The notes below the pieces were generated by a model. That model was given only the letters and a program-made list of their open reading frames with translations. It was not told where the DNA came from and did no database searches. The translations under genes were made by a program, and so were the position numbers. Shown here one piece after another: positions 1 to 7,634 of a stretch of DNA of 32,589 nt (position 1 is the stretch's first letter; each line of letters starts with the position of its first letter). This stretch comes from Lachnospiraceae bacterium (GTDB lineage: Bacteria > Bacillota > Clostridia > Lachnospirales > Lachnospiraceae), in the NCBI GenBank assembly GCA_014239155.1, contig JAAZZQ010000082.1, forward strand, positions 1 to 32,589, in the 5' to 3' direction.

Positions 1-238
1 GCCTTGTGTCATGGCGCTGGATGGTGTATTTCTCCGCGCGGGATGCGTCATCACACAGCATCTGGTCTATCTGGTTACACAAAGCCTCCATATGCTCTGC
101 GGCTGCTCTTCTTGCCGCCTCTGCCAGACTTTTTTCGTATGTGTCCATGTCCTTCAGCCCCGAATCCAGAAAAAGGCAGTCAGCTTTTTCATACTCCTGG
201 TATAGTTTTTCCATAGATTGTGCTATAATGTTTTTCAT
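1..238 (-). CDS. ISLre2-family transposase, N-terminal part (cut by window edge)
   Basis: The minus strand encodes 79 residues from ATG at 238 to the left edge, still open at the edge. It begins MKNIIAQSMEKLYQEYEKAD and reaches an EKYTIQRHDTR segment. This is the charged, helical N-terminus typical of ISLre2 (UPF0236-like) transposases, which are about 450-500 residues long and move DNA by cut and paste. A GAGGT ribosome site lies a few bases upstream. The catalytic part lies outside the window, so intactness cannot be judged. The family call comes from recognising this N-terminal pattern and is fairly secure. Confidence 0.75.
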   Translation of the reverse strand, partial: MKNIIAQSMEKLYQEYEKADCLFLDSGLKDMDTYEKSLAEAARRAAAEHMEALCNQIDQMLCDDASRAEKYTIQRHDTR

Positions 239-553
239 GAGGGTACCTCGGCTTTCCTGATATTTGGGTCTTAGATAAATCCATTATAACAGGATTCCTG
301 GTACTCTCTATTTATTTCTCTATGTCAACTGACAAAAACTTTACTCTATACTGAAATCTTATTTTAATGAATATTTTTCAGATGCAACAAGATCAACCGC
401 AAAAAACCTGTTCCTTATTGTCATTTCCGTGCTGACACTTGATATATTCCGTTCTGTGCGTTTTGCCCACGGACATGTGCTTTCAAAGTTTTCAGAAACA
501 TCATTGAACGCATATTACTATGCCCTCAGGACTGACAGTCTGAACCACGAATC
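239..553. other. Intergenic, ISLre2 outer end and unassigned DNA
   Basis: No gene that I can support. The first 80-100 bases should be the untranslated end of the ISLre2 element; I could not fix its terminal inverted repeat because the other end is outside the window. The rest holds only short open frames in all directions and no recognisable protein segment. Confidence 0.4.
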
Positions 554-605
554 ATGATTAAAATAACAAAATTACTATTGATAACACTATAAAAGATTGT
601 ATAAT
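554..605 (+). repeat. 52-bp direct repeat, left copy (duplicated promoter)
   Basis: Matches 1595-1646 at 51 of 52 positions; the only difference is A577 versus G1618. It contains TTGATA (578-583), a 16-base spacer and TATAAT (600-605), so it is a second copy of the promoter that precedes the rep gene. The two copies bracket the IS1634-type remnant, as an insertion-generated duplication would. Confidence 0.85.
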
Positions 606-633
606 CCTATCTTTGACAGTTTGCCAGAAACAA

Positions 634-673
634 AATCGCTGTGATCCCAGTAAAAACGAGGGGTTACAGCGAT
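634..673 (-). terminator. Hairpin after the IS1634-type transposase gene
   Basis: AATCGCTGT at 634-642 pairs with ACAGCGATT at 665-673 (9-bp stem, 22-base loop). It lies just past the transposase stop at 701, inside the element, and may act as its terminator. There is no long U-tract, so the call is tentative. Confidence 0.4.
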
Positions 674-700
674 TCTTTCGTTGTTTGGGAGTATGGTATT

Positions 701-1429
701 TTATTCCTTTCCTTTACTTTTTTTCTGAATTGTTTTCATCTGGCTTTTGGTTATGAACTGGAAGTCTGTATGGAAACCACAGGCTTCATACAGGGCATCC
801 GTGATCTTTTGCCGCCTGTATAATGGAATAAATCCCTGCTCCTGTATTTCGGCAAAGTTCATTGTTTTTAAGGTATCCAGGATTTCTTCACAGGTATATT
901 TATAATCTAGCTTTTTTTCTAGGGCACGGTAAACATCATGGAGCCCGTAAGTCGGTTTTTCCATGAATTCAGAAGCAGTTTTATAGGAAGAACGTTTGCT
1001 GGCAGGTTCCAGCACCTTTGCATAAATAAGGTCAGAGAGAATGGCGTTGATATCATATTTAAATTTATATTTGTTTTTCAGTTTCCGGCATATCTTATTC
1101 ATCTGCAGGCCATAATAGACAGACTGCAGGAACAGATATCCGCTGCGGTAGAATATCTGCTTATCGCAATCCATCTGCCTGTCAGCGTGAAAAGTGATCT
1201 GCACAGACTTCGCTTCCCGCTCCTTTTTATATTTTTCTGTTTCGGTTTTTGCTTCTTCTTTCGCCCACCGCATAACATCGTCGCGTGTCGGTCTGTGCTC
1301 TTTGATCAGTTCGTTTAGTGTCCCAAGTTTTCGGACAATAACAGAAGTGCTGACTCCTTTATCATTAATGTATCTTTTTGAGATATAAAAAGATTCTGCA
1401 TTTTTAGATTTTGATGTAGTAATCCTCAT
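701..1429 (-). pseudogene. IS1634/IS4-superfamily transposase, catalytic middle deleted
   Basis: This is a 242-residue open frame where the family normally has about 550-600. Residues 1-185 are a good N-terminal domain (start MRITTSKSKNAESFYISKRY; HRPTRDDVMRWAKEE near 45-60). Residues from about 195 (GFIPLYRRQKITDALYEACG ... SQMKTI) match the extreme C-terminus of such transposases. The roughly 300 residues between them, which carry the DDE catalytic core, are missing, yet the frame stays open. A clean in-frame deletion is the simplest reading. The product would be catalytically dead but might still bind the element's ends. Confidence 0.75.
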
Positions 1430-1594
1430 AAAAGAGTCCTTTTTATTTATATCATACCATACATTACAATATAAAGAAACAGAAAATTTGACACAAAAAA
1501 AGCAGGAAAATCAATACCTGCAAGCTGTTTTTCTAATATCCAACTGTCAAACTCCCGTGTATGCTGAAAAAACTTTGATGATATATTCACATAA

Positions 1595-1646
1595 ATGATT
1601 AAAATAACAAAATTACTGTTGATAACACTATAAAAGATTGTATAAT
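1595..1646 (+). promoter_or_regulatory. 52-bp direct repeat, right copy; promoter of the rep gene
   Basis: TTGATA (1619-1624), 16-base spacer, TATAAT (1641-1646), about 55 bases before the rep start codon. The whole 52 bp is duplicated at 554-605. Confidence 0.75.
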
Positions 1647-1701
1647 TAAAGTAATGATATATTGCAAATTCTGGAAATATTGCCTATAGGGGAAATAATT
1701 A

Positions 1702-2702
1702 ATGGAACGGAAGAAAAGTAAAGACAGGAAAACAGGAATTATAGGCAAGAAAAAAGGTGGTACTGCAGTAGCTTTCAGACCTCAGGTCTTGATGCTGTTT
1801 TTGCAAGGGTCGGGGAAAGTGAGGATGCGGGTGACAACCTTACATATGCCTTATGGATTAATGATATGAAAAAAATGTACAAGACAGCGGATCAATCTAA
1901 TAAATATAAACAACTAAAGGCTGCTGTAAAAAGCCTTGAACGTGAAGGATTTACATTCATAAATGCTGATGGTCACGAAACCTATTATCCGTGGTTTTCT
2001 AAAATTGTATATGTTTCCAGTGGGAATAGTGAGATGAGTCATATAGAAGTTGATATCCATAAAGATGTAAAAAAACTTATTATTGAGGCTACGAGTGGCG
2101 CGTTTTATAACACTGAAAAATCTTGTAATATACGGGGAAAATATAGTCGTAAATTATATTACCAGTTATTGAACAGACAGAATTTCAAGGGTGGATGAGC
2201 TATTATAACTATAGACGAACTACGCTGGTTACTGGGAATACCAGATAGTTATAATACGGGAATGGTACAGAAAAGGGTGCTTGAACCAGCTAAAGTGGAA
2301 ATTGATGAATATGGCGAGATTAATTTTACATACAAACCAATATATGAACCTGTTAAAAAAGGCCGGCCAATCATATCATCTTTTGAATTTGCTATAGAAA
2401 GAAACATTTTAAAAAGGACATATGTTGATACTACTTCTTATGCTGTCATGGAGAATGGTATGGATGAAGAAAAACTGACAGAAAGTATTATTATAAATCT
2501 CGGCATAACAAAATTAGAGGCATGGGATATAATTAATATTGCAAAAAGAAAGGGTTATATTAAACCTGATAGTAACATAGAGAAGCTGGCTGAGATTGTA
2601 AAGTATTGTATGGAACAGAAACCTGTCAAACCAACAAATTATATATTAAAAATACTTGAAAATGGTTTTGCGGAGTCAAGAGCAAATAAAAAAGAAAGGT
2701 AA
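1702..2702 (+). pseudogene. Plasmid replication initiator, Rep_3/RepB family, with two lesions
   Basis: An AGGGGA site precedes ATG 1702. The first frame reads MERKKSKDRKTG...AFRPQVL and then loses register near 1788-1790. Adding one base there gives AVFARVGESEDAG..., in frame with the segment from 1866. That segment runs through the first winged-helix part (LKAAVKSLEREGFTF, KYSRKLYYQLLNRQNF) to an in-frame TGA at 2196-2198. The same frame then continues as AIITIDELRWLLG, KKGRPIISSFEFAIERN and a basic tail. The order and spacing match Rep_3 initiators, which bind origin iterons. The TGA sits where the family often has Trp. With both lesions the gene should be inactive unless one is a sequencing error. 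ParAB follows 450 bp downstream. Confidence 0.8.
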
Positions 2703-2776
2703 TTTATTAGACCAATATGCAGATATTGATTATGATGTGTTAGAAAGTCAGATACTGGCAAATTAATTGAATAAGG

Positions 2777-2814
2777 AATACACCAATTTTGTATAAATAG
2801 ACAGTTGGTGTATT
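2777..2814 (+). terminator. Rho-independent terminator after rep
   Basis: AATACACCAA (2777-2786) pairs perfectly with TTGGTGTATT (2805-2814) across an 18-base loop and is followed by TTTATT. It lies about 75 bases after the rep stop. Confidence 0.75.
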
Positions 2815-3067
2815 TTTATTTAGCTTTTTTATGTATTATAACTGATGTAAAGCAGGAATTCATATATTATTACTATATCTGTTTAACTCTAGTAAAACCA
2901 AGAGATTAAGAGTATCTTTTGTTTTATAATATATTAATGGGATAACTGCATATTAGAGAAAATATTTATGAAAAACTTGAAACATAATAAAAATGTATCA
3001 ATAATTGTTGCATACACTATAGGGTTAATGTATGATAAATATATTATGTATAGAATATTATATAAAA

Positions 3068-3120
3068 AGCGAGATTCTCGCTAAAGTCTATCAAACCCAG
3101 TAAATACAAGGCTTTGATAG
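3068..3120. promoter_or_regulatory. Two palindromes before parA (candidate ParB site or operator)
   Basis: First palindrome: AGCGAG-ATT-CTCGCT, perfect, 3068-3082. Second: CTATCAAA (3088-3095) with TTTGATAG (3113-3120), 17 bases apart. Both lie within 85 bases of the parA start. Partition operons normally carry their centromere or ParA operator here. This is inferred from position and symmetry; the canonical chromosomal parS sequence is not present. Confidence 0.5.
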
Positions 3121-3150
3121 GGATGAGCAAAACAAAATGGAGGTATTGGA

Positions 3151-4011
3151 ATGACAAAAACTATAATGGTCAGTAATCAAAAAGGGGGGGTTGGAAAAAC
3201 TACAACAACTTTGGAATTAGGGGCTATATATGCACGTAAAGGGAAAAGAGTTCTGGTAATTGATTTAGACGGCCAGGTTAATTTGTCAATGTATGTGAAC
3301 GCAAAATACGATGATAAAAATATACCAACAATACGAGATGTATTATTGGAAATAAAAGAAATACTGAAGCAATCCGAACTAGAGATAACAAATGATATGG
3401 AAGATGGTGAAGATGATATCATTACAAGGTCAATTCAGACAACTGATGAAGGATTTGACATTATAGCTGGACACAGAAACCTCTCAAATGCACTTGCTGA
3501 ATTTAGTGATACTACAGATGTATTTCTGTTAAAAGAATTAATATCCTGTCTGGATGACTATGATTACATACTGATTGACAGCGCGCCGGCAAGAAGCCCT
3601 TTGCTGAATATGGGATATGTCGCGGCAGATTACTGTCTAATACTTACAGAAGCAGATAAAGCATCGCAGGATGGGGTTAAGCAAGTAGTGACAGATATTA
3701 AACTTTTAAAGAAAAGCAAAATGTCAAATATCGTTATTTTGGGTATATTGTTAAATAAAAATGAGGATCTAAAGAACCAGGAAGAAGCATACGAGGATTT
3801 ATGTGTATTTGGCAAGACAAATGGCTGTATGCCCTTTGAAACGATAATCGGTAAGGCAGCCAGTGCTACAACCGCAAAGAATATGTATAAATCCATACAT
3901 GCTTATAGGGATACAAAGGGAATTAATAAAAGAAGCGTACAAGGGATACTAGCGGATTTTGAAAATCTTGCAATTGAAATAGAGAAGAGAATAAAAAAAT
4001 TGGAGAAATAG
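3151..4011 (+). CDS. parA: ParA-type partition ATPase
   Basis: This 286-residue protein starts MTKTIMVSNQKGGVGKTTTT, with the deviant Walker A box KGGVGKTT at residues 11-18. VLVIDLDGQ (about 35-43) is Walker A', and YDYILIDSAPARSP (about 138-151) is Walker B. ParA ATPases form ATP-dependent gradients on the nucleoid that move or position plasmid copies together with ParB. The length fits a plasmid ParA without an N-terminal DNA-binding extension. A GGAGG site lies 8 bases before ATG 3151. The gene is followed after 4 bases by parB, so the two are surely co-transcribed. It looks intact, in contrast to the neighbouring rep gene. Confidence 0.92.
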   Translation: MTKTIMVSNQKGGVGKTTTTLELGAIYARKGKRVLVIDLDGQVNLSMYVNAKYDDKNIPTIRDVLLEIKEILKQSELEITNDMEDGEDDIITRSIQTTDEGFDIIAGHRNLSNALAEFSDTTDVFLLKELISCLDDYDYILIDSAPARSPLLNMGYVAADYCLILTEADKASQDGVKQVVTDIKLLKKSKMSNIVILGILLNKNEDLKNQEEAYEDLCVFGKTNGCMPFETIIGKAASATTAKNMYKSIHAYRDTKGINKRSVQGILADFENLAIEIEKRIKKLEK

Positions 4012-4015
4012 GGAA

Positions 4016-5035
4016 ATGGCAAGAAGTAGATTAAGAAATTTAACAGCGAGGGCACAAGAAAGTGCCATAGCAGATGATAAGTATAAAATCAATGAGGAAG
4101 ATACTCCGTTGATAGATGTGGTAAATGAATTAAAGAATACAGCTTCTTTTGAAATTACAATGGAAAATGCAGAAAATCTTTTTCCTTATCCGGATAAGGG
4201 AATAAGGTTACAATTGCATACTGGATATAAGCGGGATACCCTGAAGGAATCCATGCAGCAAGACGGAATTATTGAACCTTGTATTATTTGGCTTAGGGAA
4301 GGGAAAAAAATAATATTGGCAGGGCATAATCGGGCAGATATTGCAAAAGAACTGGATATTAAAGTGCCATGTATTATAAGAACAGACCTTGATACAAGAA
4401 TGGCAGAGAGAATTGTTATTATTACCAATCTACAGAACAGGCAGATCAATGAGATGAAGCCTAGTGAGCTTTCAAGAATGCTTACTAGATTAATAGAAGG
4501 GTATGATGATAGCGTTTATAAATCAGAAATATATAAAGATATAGATGATGAATTTTCCCTGAGCAGGACAAAAGTATTATGGTATTTAAAAATTAATTCT
4601 CTTAATACTTATCTTCTTGAAATGTTGGATCATAATGATATTCCTCTTACAGCTGCATATAAACTGGCATGTGCGACAAGTTATAATCAAAATCAGCTTG
4701 CAGATTTCATTAAAAGAAATGAAATTAAAAAAATAAGTATCGATAATGCGGAAAAGCTTGTAGTGAGAAAGGCTACAGACTGGGATGAAGAATTTATGAT
4801 GGTAATATTTGGTCTTATGAAAAAAGACAAAAAACCTCGAAAAACAACTACTGTATCTGTAAGGCTGAAAGACATAGAAAGATTTGCAAATGGTGAGCAA
4901 GTAACGGCTTCAAGTATAGTAAAAGTATACAAGTTAAAAAACGATATTAGGGGCAAATTTGAGGAAAAAGGACTTGAATATAATGATGAGACTGTTTTGA
5001 AAGCAGTTGAAGAATATCTTAGTAACACAAAATGA
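4016..5035 (+). CDS. parB: ParB/Spo0J-family partition protein
   Basis: This 339-residue protein has a basic, disordered N-terminus. From about residue 60 comes the ParB N domain: RDTLKESMQQDGIIEPCIIW, then KKIILAGHNRADIAKEL, where GHNR takes the place of the GERR-type nucleotide-binding motif of ParB CTPases. RMAERIVIITNLQNRQINEM follows. A helix-turn-helix region (about 165-240) should bind the centromere, and the C-terminal 100 residues are probably for dimerisation. It is translationally close to parA. The main difference from chromosomal Spo0J is the divergent motif, typical of plasmid or mobile-element versions. Confidence 0.88.
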   Translation: MARSRLRNLTARAQESAIADDKYKINEEDTPLIDVVNELKNTASFEITMENAENLFPYPDKGIRLQLHTGYKRDTLKESMQQDGIIEPCIIWLREGKKIILAGHNRADIAKELDIKVPCIIRTDLDTRMAERIVIITNLQNRQINEMKPSELSRMLTRLIEGYDDSVYKSEIYKDIDDEFSLSRTKVLWYLKINSLNTYLLEMLDHNDIPLTAAYKLACATSYNQNQLADFIKRNEIKKISIDNAEKLVVRKATDWDEEFMMVIFGLMKKDKKPRKTTTVSVRLKDIERFANGEQVTASSIVKVYKLKNDIRGKFEEKGLEYNDETVLKAVEEYLSNTK

Positions 5036-5039
5036 TTGA

Positions 5040-5168
5040 ATTGAAAAAACAAATGACAGATCGGAAGACCTTACATTTGTGTCTGAACTGTTGTCATTAT
5101 TTCAACAGCCATTTATTATTGTGGACAGAATTATTGTAGGTCATCTGATAGGAGCAGTCGGCAGATAG
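5040..5168 (+). pseudogene. Possible scrap of a MATE-type transporter
   Basis: The frame between TGA 5037 and TAG 5166 reads DLTFVSELLSLFQQ then PFIIVDRIIVGHLIGAVGR. The VDRIIVGHLIG part resembles the first-helix signature of MATE efflux proteins. There is no start codon or continuation. This may be a chance resemblance. Confidence 0.2.
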
Positions 5169-5188
5169 AAATTTTCATCGCTCAGTTA

Positions 5189-5782
5189 CTATTTTTGATA
5201 TTTCATATATACATAATTATGAAAACCTGTCTGTTTAGGATATTTACAGGGGATTGTTAGAAATTCCTTAAATCCAACCTTTTCGTATAGTTTCACCGCA
5301 GATGAATTGGTATCGGCCACTTCCAGAACATAAGAATCAAAATCTGTATTTGCAATCATATAGTCCATCAGTTTGTATGCAATTCCCATTCCCCTGAAAT
5401 TTTTGTCTACAGTAATGAATTCAGTGGAACCGCAGCGGCTGTCTGGTTCAAATGGATATTCATCGTTTTCAATCTCTTTTTTCAGGGCAATGCTCCCGAT
5501 AAGTCCTTTGTAAATGCCCAAATGTTTTATTAAATTGCTTCTCTGAAAGTGGATTGGTGATTCTTTTCCATCAGTATAGGCTGCCATTCCGCAGATTTTA
5601 TCATCACATACTGCAAAATAGAACTTATCCAGAACGAAAGAATGCTGAAATGCCTGTGCTATTTTTTCGTTATCTTTTGAAAAAAATTGAAACCATTGAT
5701 AAAAGCCATCTACAAAGAGCCTGCTGACAATGATCTGCCGTTCTTCTTTCAATTGTCTTCCAGAAATAAATTGAATTTCCAT
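5189..5782 (-). CDS. GNAT-family N-acetyltransferase
   Basis: 197 residues. The acetyl-CoA binding motif A is visible as TVDKNFRGMGIAYKLMDYM (about 124-142; Q/RxxGxG/A-type loop RGMGIA), and motif B as LEVADTNSSAVKLYEKVGF (about 153-171). GNATs transfer an acetyl group from acetyl-CoA to an amine; the substrate cannot be predicted. The gene starts 17 bases after the stop of the upstream TetR gene on the same strand, so the TetR protein probably controls it. It is intact and of normal length. Confidence 0.88.
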   Translation of the reverse strand: MEIQFISGRQLKEERQIIVSRLFVDGFYQWFQFFSKDNEKIAQAFQHSFVLDKFYFAVCDDKICGMAAYTDGKESPIHFQRSNLIKHLGIYKGLIGSIALKKEIENDEYPFEPDSRCGSTEFITVDKNFRGMGIAYKLMDYMIANTDFDSYVLEVADTNSSAVKLYEKVGFKEFLTIPCKYPKQTGFHNYVYMKYQK

Positions 5783-5799
5783 TTTTTTGATCTCCCTTA

Positions 5800-6399
5800 T
5801 TAAATCTCTCTTTGAAATAAGATCTTTGTAATCTGTTCTGGTGATGGCATTATGAAATGTTCGCGCAGAGCTGCCCGCATGACACCAAGTCCCTGAATGG
5901 ACGAAAGGAACAGTGTCGCCATCTCGGCCGGGTCCCCAGGATGAAACTGGCCTAGCTGCTGTCCCTTTTTGATTAACGTCTCAATGCTGGTGAGCAGTCT
6001 TGCATCTGCTTCCATAACCCTCTGCGTTACGGCGGTATTGGTGTAGACGGCCTGTGTCATAAGTGTGAGCATATTGGAAAAATCCATACTGTTTGTCATA
6101 TCATTATAGATTTCATTCACAAATTGTTCGATGATTTCTCTCGGCTGTATATCAGACATTATCAAATTAACCAAAGCGTTCAGTCCTCCAACAGCGTAAT
6201 TTACCAATTCATTAAAAAGTTCCTCTTTAGTTTTGTAATGCCTGTAAAGCAAACCGACGCTGATTCCTGCTTCATCTGCAATATCCTGTACACCTGTAGC
6301 AGCAAAACCTTTTTGTGCAAATAGTGTTATTGCCGCTGATTGGATTTTTTCAACCGTTGCTTCCCGCATAGCCTCGTACTGTTCTTTTGTTCTTGGCAT
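5800..6399 (-). CDS. TetR/AcrR-family transcriptional regulator
   Basis: 199 residues starting MPRTKEQYEAMREATVEKIQ. I chose ATG 6399 because GGAGG lies 9 bases upstream; an open frame extends 14 codons further to 6441 but has no ribosome site. The N-terminal helix-turn-helix is clear (AAITLFAQKGFAATGVQDIA, EAGISVGLLYRHYKTKEELF, about residues 20-65). The C-terminal ligand domain is of the AcrR C type. The gene is in an operon with the GNAT downstream. A dyad at 6425-6442 just upstream is a plausible autoregulatory operator. Confidence 0.9.
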   Translation of the reverse strand: MPRTKEQYEAMREATVEKIQSAAITLFAQKGFAATGVQDIADEAGISVGLLYRHYKTKEELFNELVNYAVGGLNALVNLIMSDIQPREIIEQFVNEIYNDMTNSMDFSNMLTLMTQAVYTNTAVTQRVMEADARLLTSIETLIKKGQQLGQFHPGDPAEMATLFLSSIQGLGVMRAALREHFIMPSPEQITKILFQREI

Positions 6400-6424
6400 A
6401 TCCGTTATCCTCCGTTTTTTATTG

Positions 6425-6442
6425 AATGAATATATACTCATT
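6425..6442 (-). promoter_or_regulatory. Dyad operator upstream of the TetR gene
   Basis: AATGA (6425-6429) and TCATT (6438-6442) flank an AT-rich eight-base centre, about 26 bases before the TetR start. The size fits TetR-family half-sites. Confidence 0.5.
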
Positions 6443-6559
6443 ATAAAATGTAATTTCTATTCTGTCAATAATATATCAAAATTTCTGGCTGGAAGATGAT
6501 GTATATGTGTCAGACGATCAATTTGAGATTTGGATTGCGGTAAAAAGTAAAAAAAATAC

Positions 6560-6590
6560 TTGACTTTGACGCTGCGTCAACGAATATGCT
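6560..6590 (+). promoter_or_regulatory. MerR-type promoter with 19-bp spacer and central dyad
   Basis: TTGACT (6560-6565) and TATGCT (6585-6590) are separated by 19 bases, longer than optimal. The spacer begins with the perfect dyad TTGACGC-T-GCGTCAA (6566-6580). This is the textbook architecture by which a MerR regulator twists an overlong spacer into an active promoter. It lies 43 bases before the MerR gene, so autoregulation is expected. Confidence 0.88.
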
Positions 6591-6632
6591 AAACTTGTTG
6601 CAGGAAAAAAATGCAGTCAGGGAGGCAGAAAA

Positions 6633-7430
6633 ATGAGGTATGGAATCCGGGAATTGTCAGAGCTTGCAGGTGTGAGTGCGCGCACGCTTCGCTACTATGA
6701 TGAAATTGGCCTTTTAAAGCCGCTGTATGTAAGTGAGGCTGGTTATCGTTTTTATGGAGAGCAGGAGGTGGAGCGGTTACAGCAGATTCTGTTTTACCGG
6801 GAGCGTGGCTTTTGCTTAAAGCAGATTCGGGAGATTCTCGAAGGGGAAAATTTTAATGTGGAGCAGGCTTTAAAGGAACACCTGGCTGAACTGGAGGCCA
6901 GAAGGGAGCATATAGATGCCCTGATTCGAACAGTAAGACAGACAATTCTGTCAAAGAAAGGAGAATATGAAATGAGTGATAAAGAAAGGTTTGAAGCTTT
7001 GAAGGAGGCAGCCATAAAGGAGAATGAGACTCGGTATGGAGCTGAAATCCGAGCAAAATATGGAGAGTCCTGCGTGGAATCTTCCAATCAGAAGCTGAAA
7101 AACATGTCAGAGGAAGAATGGGAGCAATTCAAGGCACTTGAGGAACAGATTCTGGAGCAGCTGAAAAGTCATGTCACAGCGAATATAAGTTTTAAAAGTG
7201 AAAAAGCAAAAGAATTAGTCCTTCTGCATAAAAAATGGCTTTGTATGACTTGGAACAGGTATTCGGCGGAAGCACACAGGGGTGTTGCGTCTATGTATAC
7301 AGCGGATGAACGATTCCGGCAGTATTATGACAGTGAGGTGCCGGGGTGTGCGGAATTTTTGAAGCAGGCAATTGAATATTGGACGTTACTTTTCACGGGT
7401 CAGGAATGCGCTGAATTGCGCATTCCGTGA
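6633..7430 (+). CDS. MerR-family regulator with TipAS effector domain
   Basis: 265 residues. The N-terminal winged helix is typical of MerR: YGIRELSELAGVSARTLRYY then DEIGLLKP, followed by GYRFYGEQEVERLQQILFYR. A dimerisation helix spans about 75-110. Residues from about 115 to the end form a TipAS-like helical domain (YGAEIRAKYGE, RYSAEAHRGVASMY, DERFRQYYD). TipAS domains bind thiopeptide-type or other bulky hydrophobic ligands and switch the promoter on. A GGGAGG site precedes the ATG. The 19-bp-spacer promoter upstream is its predicted target; no other gene follows in the same unit, so it may act mainly on itself or elsewhere. Confidence 0.9.
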   Translation: MRYGIRELSELAGVSARTLRYYDEIGLLKPLYVSEAGYRFYGEQEVERLQQILFYRERGFCLKQIREILEGENFNVEQALKEHLAELEARREHIDALIRTVRQTILSKKGEYEMSDKERFEALKEAAIKENETRYGAEIRAKYGESCVESSNQKLKNMSEEEWEQFKALEEQILEQLKSHVTANISFKSEKAKELVLLHKKWLCMTWNRYSAEAHRGVASMYTADERFRQYYDSEVPGCAEFLKQAIEYWTLLFTGQECAELRIP

Positions 7431-7449
7431 GAACATGATTCAGGAGTGA

Positions 7450-7534
7450 GGGGCGATTTTTGCGCAGCAAAACTTCGAATATCGCCCCGAATCGTTACTA
7501 TGAACGGCCCGGAAGGCCGTTCATAGTAACGATT
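7450..7534 (+). terminator. Two consecutive hairpins after the MerR gene
   Basis: Hairpin 1: GGGGCGAT (7450-7457) with ATCGCCCC (7481-7488). Hairpin 2: a perfect 20-bp stem, 7490-7509 with 7515-7534, and a 5-base loop. The second is unusually strong and lacks a U-tract, so it may be a repeat-type structure rather than a simple terminator. Confidence 0.55.
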
Positions 7535-7569
7535 GGACTGAACGGATATAAAAAAGAACCCTCAAATAG

Positions 7570-7617
7570 TTGACAGAATCAATTATTATACTTATAATAA
7601 TTGACAAAATCAATTAT
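7570..7617 (+). promoter_or_regulatory. Consensus promoter with tandem MarR-type operators
   Basis: TTGACA (7570-7575), 17-base spacer, TATAAT (7593-7598): a perfect sigma-A promoter. A 17-base motif occurs twice, at 7570-7586 and 7601-7617, differing at one base and spaced 31 bp (three helical turns) apart. The second copy contains the dyad ATTGA-CAAAA-TCAAT. One copy covers the -35 and the other follows the -10, ideal for repression by the MarR domain encoded just downstream. Confidence 0.85.
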
Positions 7618-7634
7618 ATATAGAGGAACACAAG

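Larger units (their letters stand above)
606..1560 (-). mobile_element. IS1634-type element with internally deleted transposase
   Basis: The segment contains a single minus-strand transposase remnant and ends in short inverted repeats: TTTGACAGTT at 612-621 and its complement at 1542-1551. The exact outer ends are uncertain by several bases. A 52-bp direct repeat lies immediately left of it and about 35-45 bp beyond its right end. IS1634 elements are known for long target duplications of variable length, which fits, although the right-hand offset implies that part of the left duplicate was lost. The element is about 0.95 kb, roughly half the usual length. Confidence 0.65.
2703..3150. other. 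AT-rich intergenic between rep and parA
   Basis: No gene. It contains a terminator (2777-2814) and two palindromes next to parA (3068-3120), listed separately. For this plasmid type an origin with iterons could lie here or upstream of rep, but I see no clear tandem iterons. Confidence 0.5.

Noticed and set aside
938..1318. 126-residue plus-strand open frame
   Set aside because: It is the shadow of the minus-strand IS1634-type transposase; no ribosome site and phenylalanine-rich nonsense composition.
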